Shown: positions 36,489 to 46,379, counted from the stretch's first letter. The stretch: 64,000 nucleotides of DNA from Flavobacteriaceae bacterium (GCA_014075215.1 CP046177.1:1312501-1376500), one strand, 5' to 3'. Notes: generated from the sequence alone by a model not told the origin. A program made the numbers and translations.

Positions 36489-38093
36489 ATGAAATTAAAA
36501 ATAAAAGATGCGATAAAAATTTTCTTATTTCCTCCTACTATAAGGATATTATATTTTTTAGGATTTTCTTATCAGAGATTAGGAAAGGTTTCTTTTTTTG
36601 CGAAAAGTAATCTAATCGCACAGGCAAAAAAGCTAGGAAAATTTGATGAAGGTATTGCAGAGAAGAAGCAAGAAGTTTATGTGTTACTTATGTTATCCGG
36701 AAGTACTTTTCATTTGTATATAGAGACGTTACTTGCATTGGGCTTGAAGAAAAAAGGACATAAAATTACCTTCTTGATGGATGATAATACATTACCAATT
36801 CATGAACTCAAACGAATTGGTAATGAAAAGAATTGGGATTATGAGGCCGAAAGGGATTTTATTTTTGCGTCGAAGTTCTTAAAGACGGTTGGACTTGATT
36901 TTATATCCATTTCAGAATTTATCAAGGGAACACCTGAATTAGAATATGATAAGAAATACGATACTATTTTAGAGGCAACCTTATTGAAACAGTATAAATT
37001 AGGAGTCATAGAAAAAACTCTGCCATTGCTGGAAGAAAAAACAGATTTGATCAAAAAAGCAATTTCTATTACACATTACATAGGAGAAAAATTGGTAGAA
37101 TTAAAACCGGATTTGGTTATAATGAGTCATGGAATTTATAGTACTTGGGGGCCTCCATTTCAAGTGCTTTTGCATCATCAAATTCCCACCTTGGTTCACG
37201 GAAGAGGTAAAAAAAGACACTCACAAGTTTTCAATTGGAATAAAACAGGTGATTCTTGGGATGTTACTGATGAATGGGATAAAGTAAAAAACAAAGATTT
37301 AACGTCAAGACAACTAGATCTAATTTATCAGTATCTAGATTCCCGTATTTCTCACAAGAATGACGTTTTTGTGTACAATTTTGGAAAAACGACTTCAGAA
37401 AATGAAACTATAGAGTACCTTGGGTTAGATGCTAAGAAACCCATTTATACCTTATTTACCAATGTCTTATGGGATGCTACGAGTGCACAAAGAGAAATTG
37501 CCTTTAACAATCCTACTGAGTGGGTGATAGAAACTATTGAATGGTTTAACAAACATCCTGAAAAACAATTAATAGTCAAAATACATCCGGCAGAAGTGGT
37601 TATTGGTACAAACATGCCATTCTATAATATTATTATGGATAGAGTGACTCCAAAGAGCAATATTCGAATCATAAAACCAAAAGAAAAAGTAAATAGTTGG
37701 AGTATCTATAATATCTCCAAGCTAGGAATTGTACATACCACAACAGCCGGGATGGAAATGCCTCTGGTGTGTAAACCTTGCATTGTTGTTTCCAAAACAC
37801 ATTATAGAAATAAAGGATTTACATTAGACATCAATTCCAAGCAAGAATATTTTGATTTGCTTGAAAATTTTGACCCGGAAAGTATTGATTACGAAATGAA
37901 TAAAAAAGAAGCGATGAAATATGCATACCTAGTATTTATAAGGTACCAAGTTTCATTTCATTACTTTTTTGAAGAAGTATCTACAGAAATTAATGGATTC
38001 AAATACAATAATTTTGAAGAGTATTTAGATGATAATAATTTCTTTAAGATTATTGATTGTATTGAAAATCGAAAAGCTATTTTTGAAAATTAA
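36489..38093 (+). CDS. Capsule polysaccharide biosynthesis protein, GT-B-like
   Basis: 534 residues with no signal peptide. Two Rossmann-like halves are visible: an N-terminal half (YVLLMLSGSTFHLYIETLLALGLKKKGHKITFLMDD) and a C-terminal half with VHGRGKKRH, IVKIHPAEVVIG and LGIVHTTTAGMEMPLVCKPCIVVSKTHY. The last block, a His-Thr-Thr-x-Gly-x-Glu nucleotide-sugar site, resembles KpsS/KpsC-type and related capsule glycosyltransferases. A soluble glycosyltransferase adding an acidic sugar, possibly the nonulosonate, is plausible from its place right after the nonulosonate block. Sugar specificity is not deducible. Confidence 0.72.
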   Translation: MKLKIKDAIKIFLFPPTIRILYFLGFSYQRLGKVSFFAKSNLIAQAKKLGKFDEGIAEKKQEVYVLLMLSGSTFHLYIETLLALGLKKKGHKITFLMDDNTLPIHELKRIGNEKNWDYEAERDFIFASKFLKTVGLDFISISEFIKGTPELEYDKKYDTILEATLLKQYKLGVIEKTLPLLEEKTDLIKKAISITHYIGEKLVELKPDLVIMSHGIYSTWGPPFQVLLHHQIPTLVHGRGKKRHSQVFNWNKTGDSWDVTDEWDKVKNKDLTSRQLDLIYQYLDSRISHKNDVFVYNFGKTTSENETIEYLGLDAKKPIYTLFTNVLWDATSAQREIAFNNPTEWVIETIEWFNKHPEKQLIVKIHPAEVVIGTNMPFYNIIMDRVTPKSNIRIIKPKEKVNSWSIYNISKLGIVHTTTAGMEMPLVCKPCIVVSKTHYRNKGFTLDINSKQEYFDLLENFDPESIDYEMNKKEAMKYAYLVFIRYQVSFHYFFEEVSTEINGFKYNNFEEYLDDNNFFKIIDCIENRKAIFEN

Positions 38094-38144
38094 AAATGAG
38101 AAAGAGATTAAAGTTCATTCTGCAAAAAGAAATATAAGATTTAG

Positions 38145-39233
38145 ATGAATATGGCTGATGACATAAAAAAACTACTCCGTAATCTTTTTTTTATAAGCAG
38201 GGAAGAACGACTATACGCGATTTTAAAAATAAAGAAGCAATTAGAAACAAGATTTTTAAATGAAGATTTTAAAATCAAATCAAACGAATTAAAATTAAAA
38301 ATCAAATACTTTATCTATACAAGAGACTTTTCTATTATTTTAAATAACAACATGGAGAACCTGATAAGAAAAATTGAAGATGTCTTAAAAAAAAGGTTCG
38401 CAAAATTTTTATTACCAGGAAAAAGTTTTAAAATCAAAAGTATTCACAGCCATGGAGAAGACAAAAAGCCATTCTTTTTTTCAAAATTAGAAGAATATCA
38501 TAGGCTGCTAGAAAAAGTAAATTGTATTTTAATTGTTCAAGGCAGTTATTCTGATGGTACATTTGTAAGCTATTCTGATATTGATTTGGCAATCATAGGA
38601 CCACTTTCAAAAGAAGTTCCCAAAATCAAAAAACAAATAGATAAAGAACTAATAAAGATAGATCCACTACAACATCATGGAGTATTTTTCATTAATTCTA
38701 ATAGCTTTATTAATTATTGGCAGATGGACCTTCCCATAGAAACAATAGAGAAATCTCTCACATTTTCCGATCTTGATAAAAAGATAAATATCCCTCACTT
38801 TTTTAATGAAAAATTTAGCTCTCGTAAATGGCTTTTAGGTTTTGTGAATACATACAATGATTTTCCGATTACATTAGAAACAGATGTGTTTTTTGCAAAA
38901 TATTTCCTTTCGCAATTGATGTTAGTACCGGTTTTGGTAATGGCTAAAAAAGGCAGATATATTCACAAAAGAGATTCTTTTCTATTAGCCAAAGAGTATT
39001 ATACGAAAGAAGCTTGGAAATGTATTGATGCGGCAACCTTGTTTAGAGAAAAATGGGATCAAAGAAATATAGATAGTAATTACGTTCTAAGGAAAGATAT
39101 TAAAGCAACAAAAATAAAACAGGAATACAACAAATTCAACGAGGTTGTTCAAATTAATGAAGAAATACTCATTGATACAGATAAATCATACAAACTTTTT
39201 ATCCAAGAAACAAAAGTGATTATAAATAGTTGA
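38145..39233 (+). CDS. Nucleotidyltransferase-fold protein (first of a tandem pair)
   Basis: 362 residues, mostly helical and basic. Around residues 130-150 the motif VQGSYSDGTFVSYSDIDLAI is the Gly-Ser plus Asp-x-Asp signature of the Pol-beta/minimal nucleotidyltransferase fold. A later strand HHGVFFINSN could provide the third acidic/histidine position. The N-terminal 110 residues and the C-terminal 170 residues are not recognisable. No kinase or LicD motif is present. The next gene carries the same core. The two sit between a capsule glycosyltransferase and a flippase gene, so they probably act on a polysaccharide precursor or a regulator of it. Function unknown. Confidence 0.7.
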   Translation: MNMADDIKKLLRNLFFISREERLYAILKIKKQLETRFLNEDFKIKSNELKLKIKYFIYTRDFSIILNNNMENLIRKIEDVLKKRFAKFLLPGKSFKIKSIHSHGEDKKPFFFSKLEEYHRLLEKVNCILIVQGSYSDGTFVSYSDIDLAIIGPLSKEVPKIKKQIDKELIKIDPLQHHGVFFINSNSFINYWQMDLPIETIEKSLTFSDLDKKINIPHFFNEKFSSRKWLLGFVNTYNDFPITLETDVFFAKYFLSQLMLVPVLVMAKKGRYIHKRDSFLLAKEYYTKEAWKCIDAATLFREKWDQRNIDSNYVLRKDIKATKIKQEYNKFNEVVQINEEILIDTDKSYKLFIQETKVIINS

Positions 39234-39236
39234 TAT

Positions 39237-40331
39237 ATGAAATTTGATAATCTTTATGGAGAAGTTAACGCTGTACCATTATCTATTTATGATGACTTAA
39301 TCTCAACTTATATGGATCAAGTCAAAAAAATAGAAGGAGTTCTTTCAATTATTCAAATAGGAAGTTTTACAGCTCCGGGGCTTAGTGATATTGATATTAT
39401 TGTAATTGTTGACGACATTAACCCTCCAAATTGGGATGATATCAGTATCAGAAAAATTCTTAAGCAAAAAAAAGGATATGAAGTCATTGCTCATGATGTT
39501 TTTGTTTACTCAAAAATACTTGCTAAATATATTGAAGGGCTTTTTTATATTGATAGAAAAAAAATTCTTTACGGAGACGATATTGGAGGCCATATGACTG
39601 ATGATAAAATAAACGATTTAAAGTTGATTTTATCTTATGAATATACTATCCACAGGTTAGAATCATTATCAGCCATGCTATCAATGAGAAAAAATCATGT
39701 AAGAGCTGTATCGTTGTTTATCAGTACATTGAGACATACCTATAAATTATTAAGCGATTTTAATATTATTCCTTTTCAGGAATCTAAAAGAAAAATAGCT
39801 GAAATTGAAACTCTAAGAAAGCAAGCAATCGCAGTAAAGCTTAAAACAATAGAAAGTGAATTGAATAAATGGATTATACCAAGTTTTGAAGTAATTTATA
39901 GTAGTATTTTGTTGTTAGAAGAAAAATTATCCTATAAAAAAAGAAATCATGATAAGTGGATTTTGAACTCAGGAAAAATGATTTTTAATATTGATAATGT
40001 AAAAAAAGTAATCAATTTTTACAAAGCAAATTATACTCTGAATAAATTTTTAAGAGGGAAAATATTAGTAATTCCAATGCCTTCGTCAGTTCGTGAACAC
40101 ATTGTTGATTACAGATTAGAGAATTATTCTAATAAGAATAATAACTTTGACGAAATGGATTTGAAAACCCTAAGACATCATCTGGCAAAAAAGCACGAAG
40201 CCTTCATTAAGGTCAATAACTATCCAATTTCCAAGAGTTATATCATTATTGACGATGAGAAAAACAAAATTCAAGACCTGATAAAACACTTTTTATGTAA
40301 AATCATTTTATTTTTTAAAAGTAATAAATAA
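39237..40331 (+). CDS. Nucleotidyltransferase-fold protein (second of a tandem pair)
   Basis: 364 residues. The core motif IQIGSFTAPGLSDIDIIVIV is at about 39-58, again Gly-Ser followed by Asp-Ile-Asp, the catalytic signature of nucleotidyltransferase folds. AHDVFVYSK (about 84-92) is parallel to HHGVFF in the preceding protein. Unlike its neighbour the domain is at the very N-terminus. The rest is a long helical region, including HRLESLSAMLSMRKNHVRA, and a positively charged C-terminus with a possible amphipathic tail (FLCKIILFFKSNK). It starts 3 bases after the previous gene. Function unknown; the two may form a heteromer. Confidence 0.7.
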   Translation: MKFDNLYGEVNAVPLSIYDDLISTYMDQVKKIEGVLSIIQIGSFTAPGLSDIDIIVIVDDINPPNWDDISIRKILKQKKGYEVIAHDVFVYSKILAKYIEGLFYIDRKKILYGDDIGGHMTDDKINDLKLILSYEYTIHRLESLSAMLSMRKNHVRAVSLFISTLRHTYKLLSDFNIIPFQESKRKIAEIETLRKQAIAVKLKTIESELNKWIIPSFEVIYSSILLLEEKLSYKKRNHDKWILNSGKMIFNIDNVKKVINFYKANYTLNKFLRGKILVIPMPSSVREHIVDYRLENYSNKNNNFDEMDLKTLRHHLAKKHEAFIKVNNYPISKSYIIIDDEKNKIQDLIKHFLCKIILFFKSNK

Positions 40332-40337
40332 CAATAT

Positions 40338-41819
40338 TTGGAAGCTTTACTCAAATTATTTTCATTAAAACTAATTGCTTCTCTTTTTGGTGTTTTGTAT
40401 TCAATTCTTCAGGTAAGGTATTTTGGAGCCTCCAGAATAGTTGAAGTTTTTTTTGCTGCTCAAAGCCTGGTATATTTAGTTACATCTCTGGCTCAGGGCG
40501 GACAATTATCAGAAGTTTTTTTACCGGAGTACCATAGGCTAAACCTTATTAGTAAAGGGCTTGGATTTAAAGCTCTGAATATTGTGATTAATAGGATGTT
40601 CTTTTTAGCAACAATATTATCTATTCCTATTTTTTTTCTGGCTCCAATATTCATTGATGTACTGGTTCCCGGATTTAGTGAAGGCGATAAGAAAATGGCA
40701 GTTCTCATTTTTAGAATTCTACTGCCTTGCTTATATTTTCAATTGTTTAATTTATTTTTTGCAACTGTTTTAAATGCAGAAGAAAAATTTGAAAAAGCTG
40801 AAGTATTAGGGTTTACCAATGTAATAATAAATTTGATATGCATTATTACTTTATATCAGTATATCGGAATCTGGGCACTGGTAACTTCTTTGTTGTTAGG
40901 TAAATTTTTAGAGTTTGTTTTTTACATCTCTCAACTCTACAAGATTAAATACAGATATCATTTTATTCTAAGAAGTGAAGAGTTTGATCATGCTGATTTT
41001 TTCAAAACCATTCGCAGTACTTTTTTATATGTTGGTGCAACACAAATCTATTCCATTGTCCTTACTGCCAGTATTTCATTCCTGCCTGAAGGAGTTTATG
41101 CGATTTTTCGATATGTTCAAAATTTAGCTAATAGAATAAAAGGTTTATTTATTCAACCGTTCATAACAATATTTTTTACCAAGTACTCACAGCTATTACA
41201 AGATTCGAAATCTTTACTTAATGAATTTATAAAAAATATTCAAGGCATTTTAAAAGTTAATACTATAGTTATTGTCGTAGTTATATTACTAGGTATAAGC
41301 GTTTTAAATTTTCTTTGGGGAAGTAACAAATTTGATGCAAGTGATGTAAGTTCAGCTCAGGTATTTTTAGTTTTTAATTCAATCGGTATATTGTTTAGTG
41401 GAGTTGGAAGTCTTTATCGTAAGATGGCGATATCTCATGGCAAAGGAAAAGTATTATACCGGTATTGGTCTGTAAGTCAACTTCTCTCGGCTCTACTTAG
41501 CTTTTTCTTGATTAAATACTTTGATATAAATGGTCTGTTATTTATCATTCCTCTAAATATCTTTTTGATCAGCATAGTAAGTTATACCGTATACATTAGA
41601 ACTAAAAACTCCTTTAAATTTTATTTTTTGAATAAAGAAAATATAGAATCTTTGATACTCATTGCCTTAGCAGCAGCAATAAACTTTATATTAGGTAAAT
41701 TCTCAACTTCTTTTAACAATTCTTACCAACTGATCTTTTTGATGTTTGTAACTTTGGTGCTATGTTTAAAGCCTCTTTATTCATTGTATAGATTATTTAA
41801 TTCAAAGAATACCTTATGA
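40338..41819 (+). CDS. MurJ-like lipid-linked polysaccharide flippase (first copy)
   Basis: 493 residues, strongly hydrophobic, with about 13-14 membrane spans. The start LLKLFSLKLIASLFGVLYSILQVRYFGAS and AQGGQLSEVFLPEYHRL follow the MviN/MurJ branch of the MOP flippase superfamily rather than Wzx. The start codon is TTG at 40338 (MEALLKLFS), supported by alignment with the second copy (MKTLLKLFS). It would turn the undecaprenyl-linked repeat unit to the periplasmic face. It overlaps the next gene by 4 bases. A second, frameshifted copy lies at 44204-45668 and a 5' fragment at 44076. Confidence 0.87.
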   Translation: MEALLKLFSLKLIASLFGVLYSILQVRYFGASRIVEVFFAAQSLVYLVTSLAQGGQLSEVFLPEYHRLNLISKGLGFKALNIVINRMFFLATILSIPIFFLAPIFIDVLVPGFSEGDKKMAVLIFRILLPCLYFQLFNLFFATVLNAEEKFEKAEVLGFTNVIINLICIITLYQYIGIWALVTSLLLGKFLEFVFYISQLYKIKYRYHFILRSEEFDHADFFKTIRSTFLYVGATQIYSIVLTASISFLPEGVYAIFRYVQNLANRIKGLFIQPFITIFFTKYSQLLQDSKSLLNEFIKNIQGILKVNTIVIVVVILLGISVLNFLWGSNKFDASDVSSAQVFLVFNSIGILFSGVGSLYRKMAISHGKGKVLYRYWSVSQLLSALLSFFLIKYFDINGLLFIIPLNIFLISIVSYTVYIRTKNSFKFYFLNKENIESLILIALAAAINFILGKFSTSFNNSYQLIFLMFVTLVLCLKPLYSLYRLFNSKNTL

Positions 41820-42889
41820 ATAGATCAAAAACAATTTTATTTCCGTTGATGAGAGATATAAAAACGATACCTCCAACAATTTCAATAATTAATTATTTAG
41901 CTTCAAGAGGATATAAAATTGTCTTATTCACTTATCATACGGAAGTAAAATTTGAATTTTCTAATATTCACTTAATACAACTTAAAAAGAAACCTTATCC
42001 AATTGGTTTACTTAAGAGAATTGCGGCTAAGATTTATTTTCACTTAAAATTTTATCGGTTTTTATTTAAGCATAAACACGCTGTTAATATTATATGGTTG
42101 GGGGCACCGGATGTTATCGGAATATATGGTTTTAAAGGGGCAATAAAAGTAGTCTATCAATTTCATGAATTGGAACAGCATAGATTTAATTCTTGTAGGA
42201 AAGCAGATTACCTGGTTGTTCCTGAAGAAAATAGAGGTTGGATTACTTACTTCTTAGCCAAGTTAAAAACAAAACCATTATTGTTACCAAATATTCCAAA
42301 TTACGGAGGCTTTAATATCTCAGAAGATAAAGAAATAACTGCATTGAAAAATATGGGAAAAATAACGGTTCTTTACTCCGGCTTAATAGATAATAAAAAA
42401 AGAAGTTTAAAAGAATTAGTAAAAGCATTTGACTTTTTGCCGGCAAAATACGTGCTAGTAATTATTCCCTCATTTGTTAAAGTTCGTAATGATTTAGAAG
42501 ATTTAAAAAAATATGTAAAGAGTTTGAACTTAAGTGGCAGAGTTGTGTTTTTAAATTCCAGAATGCCGCCAAACCACCTGAATACCATTGCTGCAGCGGA
42601 TATAGGGATTGGTTTTTATAGTGCAACTTCTCTTAATAACGTTTATGCAGCTCCAAACAGATTGTATGAATTTGTTAATTTTGGTACCCTACTGATATTG
42701 CCGGATTTTCCTGCATTTAAAGCTCTATCCGGAGTATTTCCCTATGCTGTAAATGTAACGGATATATCCAATCCTAGAGAAATATCAGTAATTATTGAAG
42801 ATATAATGCTAAATATAAATAAGCAAAAAAATCACTATCTTCATTTAAAAAGATTGAAGGGAACTATGAATATTTTGCAAGAAATGTAG
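41816..42889 (+). CDS. Glycosyltransferase, GT4-like
   Basis: 357 residues with a GT-B fold. The N-terminal domain starts KTILFPLMRDIKTIPPTISIINYLASRGYKIVL, and the C-terminal nucleotide-sugar domain has ITVLYSGLIDNKKRSLKELVKAF, AADIGIGFYSATSLNN and APNRLYEFVNFGTLLILPDFPAF. The last block replaces the usual Glu-x7-Glu with a Asn-Arg-Leu-Tyr-Glu variant. It should transfer one sugar onto the lipid-linked chain. Donor and acceptor unknown. It overlaps the flippase gene by 4 bases. Confidence 0.8.
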   Translation: MNRSKTILFPLMRDIKTIPPTISIINYLASRGYKIVLFTYHTEVKFEFSNIHLIQLKKKPYPIGLLKRIAAKIYFHLKFYRFLFKHKHAVNIIWLGAPDVIGIYGFKGAIKVVYQFHELEQHRFNSCRKADYLVVPEENRGWITYFLAKLKTKPLLLPNIPNYGGFNISEDKEITALKNMGKITVLYSGLIDNKKRSLKELVKAFDFLPAKYVLVIIPSFVKVRNDLEDLKKYVKSLNLSGRVVFLNSRMPPNHLNTIAAADIGIGFYSATSLNNVYAAPNRLYEFVNFGTLLILPDFPAFKALSGVFPYAVNVTDISNPREISVIIEDIMLNINKQKNHYLHLKRLKGTMNILQEM

Positions 42890-43005
42890 AAGAAAAAATA
42901 TTTTTATCTTGAACAAATAAAAAAACAATTGAATATCAGGTTCAAGACAGAAAAGCGGAGAGTCAAAATGGAGCCTGTATGGTTTATTTAATTTAGTAGA
43001 TTAAA

Positions 43006-44079
43006 ATGACAAAAAAAATACTTTTAACAGGCTATATAGGGAGAGAAAACTTCGGAGATGATTTATTATTAAAAATAGCTCTGGACAACATTAAAAAGAT
43101 AAAAAATAATGAAGTTTATTGTATAGTTCCTGAAACTGTAGACGCACTTTATCTATTACAGTATTACCCGAAAATTAAAATAATAAGATATAAAAAAACA
43201 ATACCTGTTTTTTTCTACAAAAGTTTTGATAAAGTATACTTTATTGGCGGCGGTGTTTTCTTTGATTACGGAAAGGAAATAAATACTAAGAATTATTTCA
43301 AGAGAAAGATTTCTAATTATTTAAGATATAATATTCCAAAATTATTAGGTACTAAATATGCCGGAATAGGTATTGGTATAGGACCTTTTATAAATAAAAG
43401 ATCACAATCCATATACCAAAGTATGTTAAAAAATTTTGATTTTTTAGGAGTAAGAGATCAAAAATCTTATGAGTATGGAAAATTGTTTGATTTAAAAAAA
43501 GTTTATTTAGCTAATGATTTGAGCCTATTGCTAAGGAATGAACTTACTGCTCTTAAGCGATCTAAAACAGCATGTAGTGTCATTATATGTCCAAGGTCGT
43601 ATAAGCATTACAAACCCTATGAAAAACATCTGGAAGTTCTGATGAAATTCTCTGAACACTTATTAGAAAAACAATATCAGGTAAACTGGTGCTTTTTTCA
43701 ATCTGAAGAAGAGAAAATAATGGAGAAACTCGAATCTAAAGGTATACTTTCTACTGTTTGGAATCCGTATAAAATGACAATTATGGATTTTGTATCCCTA
43801 TTTAAGAATGCCAGTATAGTTTTTACCAGTAGAATGCATATGGTTTATGTGGCAGGACTTTTGGGAATAAATACTGTCTCTATCAGAGTTGACCCAAAGT
43901 TGGAATATGCTGCAAGACTTTTTAATAGAAAACCGAAGATACTAGATCCTTTAACAAATTTGGAAGAGTATATAGGATGTTTAGGCTCTAAATTTGAGTT
44001 TGACGATGAGAAATTCGAGAGAGAATATAATTCGGTTATTTCGGTAAGTGAAAAGATGAAAGATTGGTTGGCAAAATGA
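43006..44079 (+). CDS. Polysaccharide pyruvyl transferase family protein
   Basis: 357 residues. Family features include the glycine-rich start ILLTGYIGRENFGDDLLLKI, FIGGGVFFDYG near 83-93, GIGIGIGPFINKRS, RDQKSYEYG, and MHMVYVAGLLGINTVSIRVDPK near the C-terminus. These enzymes (CsaB/WcaK type) add a pyruvate ketal from PEP to sugar hydroxyls, adding a negative charge. Some members act instead as glycosyltransferases. Its stop overlaps the ATG of the short chimeric frame at 44076. Confidence 0.86.
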   Translation: MTKKILLTGYIGRENFGDDLLLKIALDNIKKIKNNEVYCIVPETVDALYLLQYYPKIKIIRYKKTIPVFFYKSFDKVYFIGGGVFFDYGKEINTKNYFKRKISNYLRYNIPKLLGTKYAGIGIGIGPFINKRSQSIYQSMLKNFDFLGVRDQKSYEYGKLFDLKKVYLANDLSLLLRNELTALKRSKTACSVIICPRSYKHYKPYEKHLEVLMKFSEHLLEKQYQVNWCFFQSEEEKIMEKLESKGILSTVWNPYKMTIMDFVSLFKNASIVFTSRMHMVYVAGLLGINTVSIRVDPKLEYAARLFNRKPKILDPLTNLEEYIGCLGSKFEFDDEKFEREYNSVISVSEKMKDWLAK

Positions 44080-44201
44080 AGATACTCCTCAAGCTTTTTT
44101 CATTAAAACTAATTGCTTCTCTTCTTGGAGTTTCAAATACGAAGCATATAGTTCATACCATTGAAAATATTGAGCATGCTCACGACTTTATCAGTTGGTA
44201 A
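44076..44201 (+). pseudogene. Chimeric 41-codon scar: flippase 5' end joined to a foreign 3' end
   Basis: ATG at 44076 (4-base overlap with the pyruvyl transferase stop) opens a frame starting MKILLKLFSLKLIASLLGV. This is the N-terminus of the MurJ-like flippase. It then switches to SNTKHIVHTIENIEHAHDFI, which looks like the C-terminal end of another, unrecognised protein. The stop is at 44199-44201, three bases before the ATG of the second flippase. Bases 44097-44123 are identical to 40359-40385 in flippase copy one, closer than either is to copy two. It reads as a deletion or recombination joint. Confidence 0.8.
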
Positions 44202-44203
44202 AA

Positions 44204-45668
44204 ATGAAAACACTCTTAAAGCTTTTTTCTTTTAAGCTCTTAACTTCATTACTAGGTCTTTTATACTCGATTCTATTAGTTAGATATTTTGGAGCTTCCA
44301 GGAATATAGAAATCTATTTTGCAGCACAGGGTTTGGTTTATATGGTTACTTCTTTATCGCAAGGAGGGCAGTTGGCAGAAGTTTTTCTACCCGAATATCA
44401 CAAATTAAATACTATCCGAAAAGGATTAGGTTTTGAGGCACTATCTGTCATCCTAAATAGGATATTCTTATTAGGAACTGTTATTATAGCCATTATTTTC
44501 ATATTTGCTTCATTCTTTATTCAATTATTAGTACCAGGGTTTTCAGAGGAAGATAAAGAACTTTCAACCCTTATTTTTAGAATCCTCTTGCCTTATTTGT
44601 ACCTTCAACTATTTAATTCTTTTTTTATGATAGTATTAAATGCTGAGAAAAAGTTTGGAAGAGTAGAATTTTTAAGTGTGGTAAATTATATAATTAACAT
44701 TCTAACAATATTAGTGTTTTATAAATCTCTGGGAATTTGGGCATTGGTACTTTCCTTACTATTAGGTAAGGTAATCGAATTCTTTTTTTACGTATATCAA
44801 CTATATAGAATAGAGTTTAGACACTCATTTAAGCTAACAATAAAAGATTTTGATCATAAATCGTTTTTTAAGACAATGAAGAGTACGTTGTCATATGTAG
44901 GAGCTACTCAAATTCTTTCCATTACTTTTACATCTACTATCTCTTTTTTACCAGAAGGAACTCTGGCCATTTTCAAATATTTGCAGAACCTGAGTAATAA
45001 AATAAAGAACTTGTTCATACAACCTTTCTTAACTATTTTCTTCACACGTTATTCTTTATTGATGCAAAATTCCAAATCTGTTTCGTATGAATTCAAGAAG
45101 AACATGATCAGTATACTAAATGTGAATATCATAGTTATTATTGGAAGTATTTTGTTAGGATATTATGGGATTGACTTTATATGGGGTGGTGAAAAATTTA
45201 ACGAAGATAATGTAGCACTAGCATATATTTTTTTACAATTTAATATAGTTGCGGTTTTGATAGGAAGTATCGGGGGGATTTATAGAAAAATGGCGATTTC
45301 TAATCACCTTGGAAAAAAACCTATATTCTTATTGGGTCATATCGCAACTGTTGTCAGCAGTGTTTTGCTATGTATTGGTAGCCCAATTTAAAATTCAAGG
45401 ATTACTATTTATTAAACCATTAAATACATTTTTAATGGCTTTAGCAAGTTATTTTGTTTATAAAAAGGTAGAAAACCCTATCAGGTACTCATTTCTAAGC
45501 GGTAATAATTTACTGTTGTTGCTCATGATAGTTGTGGCCTGGCTGCTACATGTCTTTATAGAACAATTATCATTCGAAAGTATTACATATAAAATAGCAT
45601 TGTTACTTGTATTTGTCAATGTATTATCTGTCAGATCAGTGTATTTGATTTATAAGACATTTAAATAA
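44204..45668 (+). pseudogene. MurJ-like flippase (second copy), frameshifted at an A7 run
   Basis: Starts at the ATG at 44204 (MKTLLKLFSFKLLTSLLGL) and runs colinear with the first flippase copy through GGIYRKMAISNHLGKK. At the seven-A run 45313-45319 the frame goes wrong and ends at 45391. Dropping one A, or a -1 ribosomal shift on A-AAA-AAA, restores SYWVISQLLSAVF... to the stop at 45666-45668, matching the C-terminus of copy one. The full reading would give about 487 residues. It could be a decayed duplicate, a slippage-controlled gene, or a sequencing error in the homopolymer. Confidence 0.82.
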
Positions 45669-45782
45669 GTAAAATGTTAGTAATAATCGAATTACAGAAA
45701 CAGGACATGGTTAAATAATAAAAAATTTGAATCTATTATATTTAGGTTATTTTTGGGGTGTAAAATCAACTAAAAATAACGA

Positions 45783-46349
45783 ATGCTTATGGGTAAACTC
45801 AAAATAATTTCTTCCTTTAATGCGTGGGTTGTAGCTCTTTTCTTCTATTTTGTCAATAGAGTTTTATCCCATATTCCTTTTCATGTAATTAGAAATATAT
45901 TTTACTACCGATTACTGGGAAAATGTGGAAAAAACAATACGTTTTTGATGGGACTGGAGCTACGTAAACCTTCAAACATTTCTATGGGAAGCAATAATAT
46001 AGTCAATAGAAATGTGATGCTGGATGGAAGAGGAGGTAAGTTAACCATTGGCAGCAATGTAGATATTGCTCAGGAAACCAACATTTGGACTCTTGAACAC
46101 GATGTTCATGACGATTATCACAAAGACTTGGGCGCGGATGTAATTATTGAAGATTATGTATGGATTGCATCCCGTGTTACCATTTTGCCAGGAGTTACTA
46201 TAGGAAAAGGAGCAGTAGTTGCATCAAACTCAGTAGTTACAAAAAATGTAGAGCCCATGAATATTATTGGAGGTATTCCTGCTAAGAAAATTGGAATGAG
46301 AAAAAGCGGCTTAAAATACTTTTTAAACCACAGACCTTTGTTTCAATAG
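45783..46349 (+). CDS. Sugar O-acetyltransferase, hexapeptide-repeat (WcaF-like)
   Basis: 188 residues with a short hydrophobic N-terminal stretch (about 12-35). A left-handed beta-helix follows: ISMGSNNIVNRNVMLDGRGG, LTIGSNVDIAQETNIWTLEHD, then IIEDYVWIASRVTILPGVTIGKGAVVASNSVVTKNV. It ends with the acetyl-CoA site GGIPAKKIG. The catalytic histidine is probably in LEHDVHDD. It resembles WcaF/NodL-type O-acetyltransferases. Probably acetylates a sugar of the repeat unit. ATGs at 45783 and 45789 are both possible. Confidence 0.86.
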   Translation: MLMGKLKIISSFNAWVVALFFYFVNRVLSHIPFHVIRNIFYYRLLGKCGKNNTFLMGLELRKPSNISMGSNNIVNRNVMLDGRGGKLTIGSNVDIAQETNIWTLEHDVHDDYHKDLGADVIIEDYVWIASRVTILPGVTIGKGAVVASNSVVTKNVEPMNIIGGIPAKKIGMRKSGLKYFLNHRPLFQ

Positions 46350-46379
46350 TATTAAGGCATGATATTTTTAAAATAAAAG

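Noticed and set aside
42907..42947. Inverted repeat TCTTGAAC/GTTCAAGA as a terminator between a glycosyltransferase and the pyruvyl transferase
   Set aside because: The stem is only 8 bp with a long loop and no T run. It may be chance in AT-rich spacer DNA.
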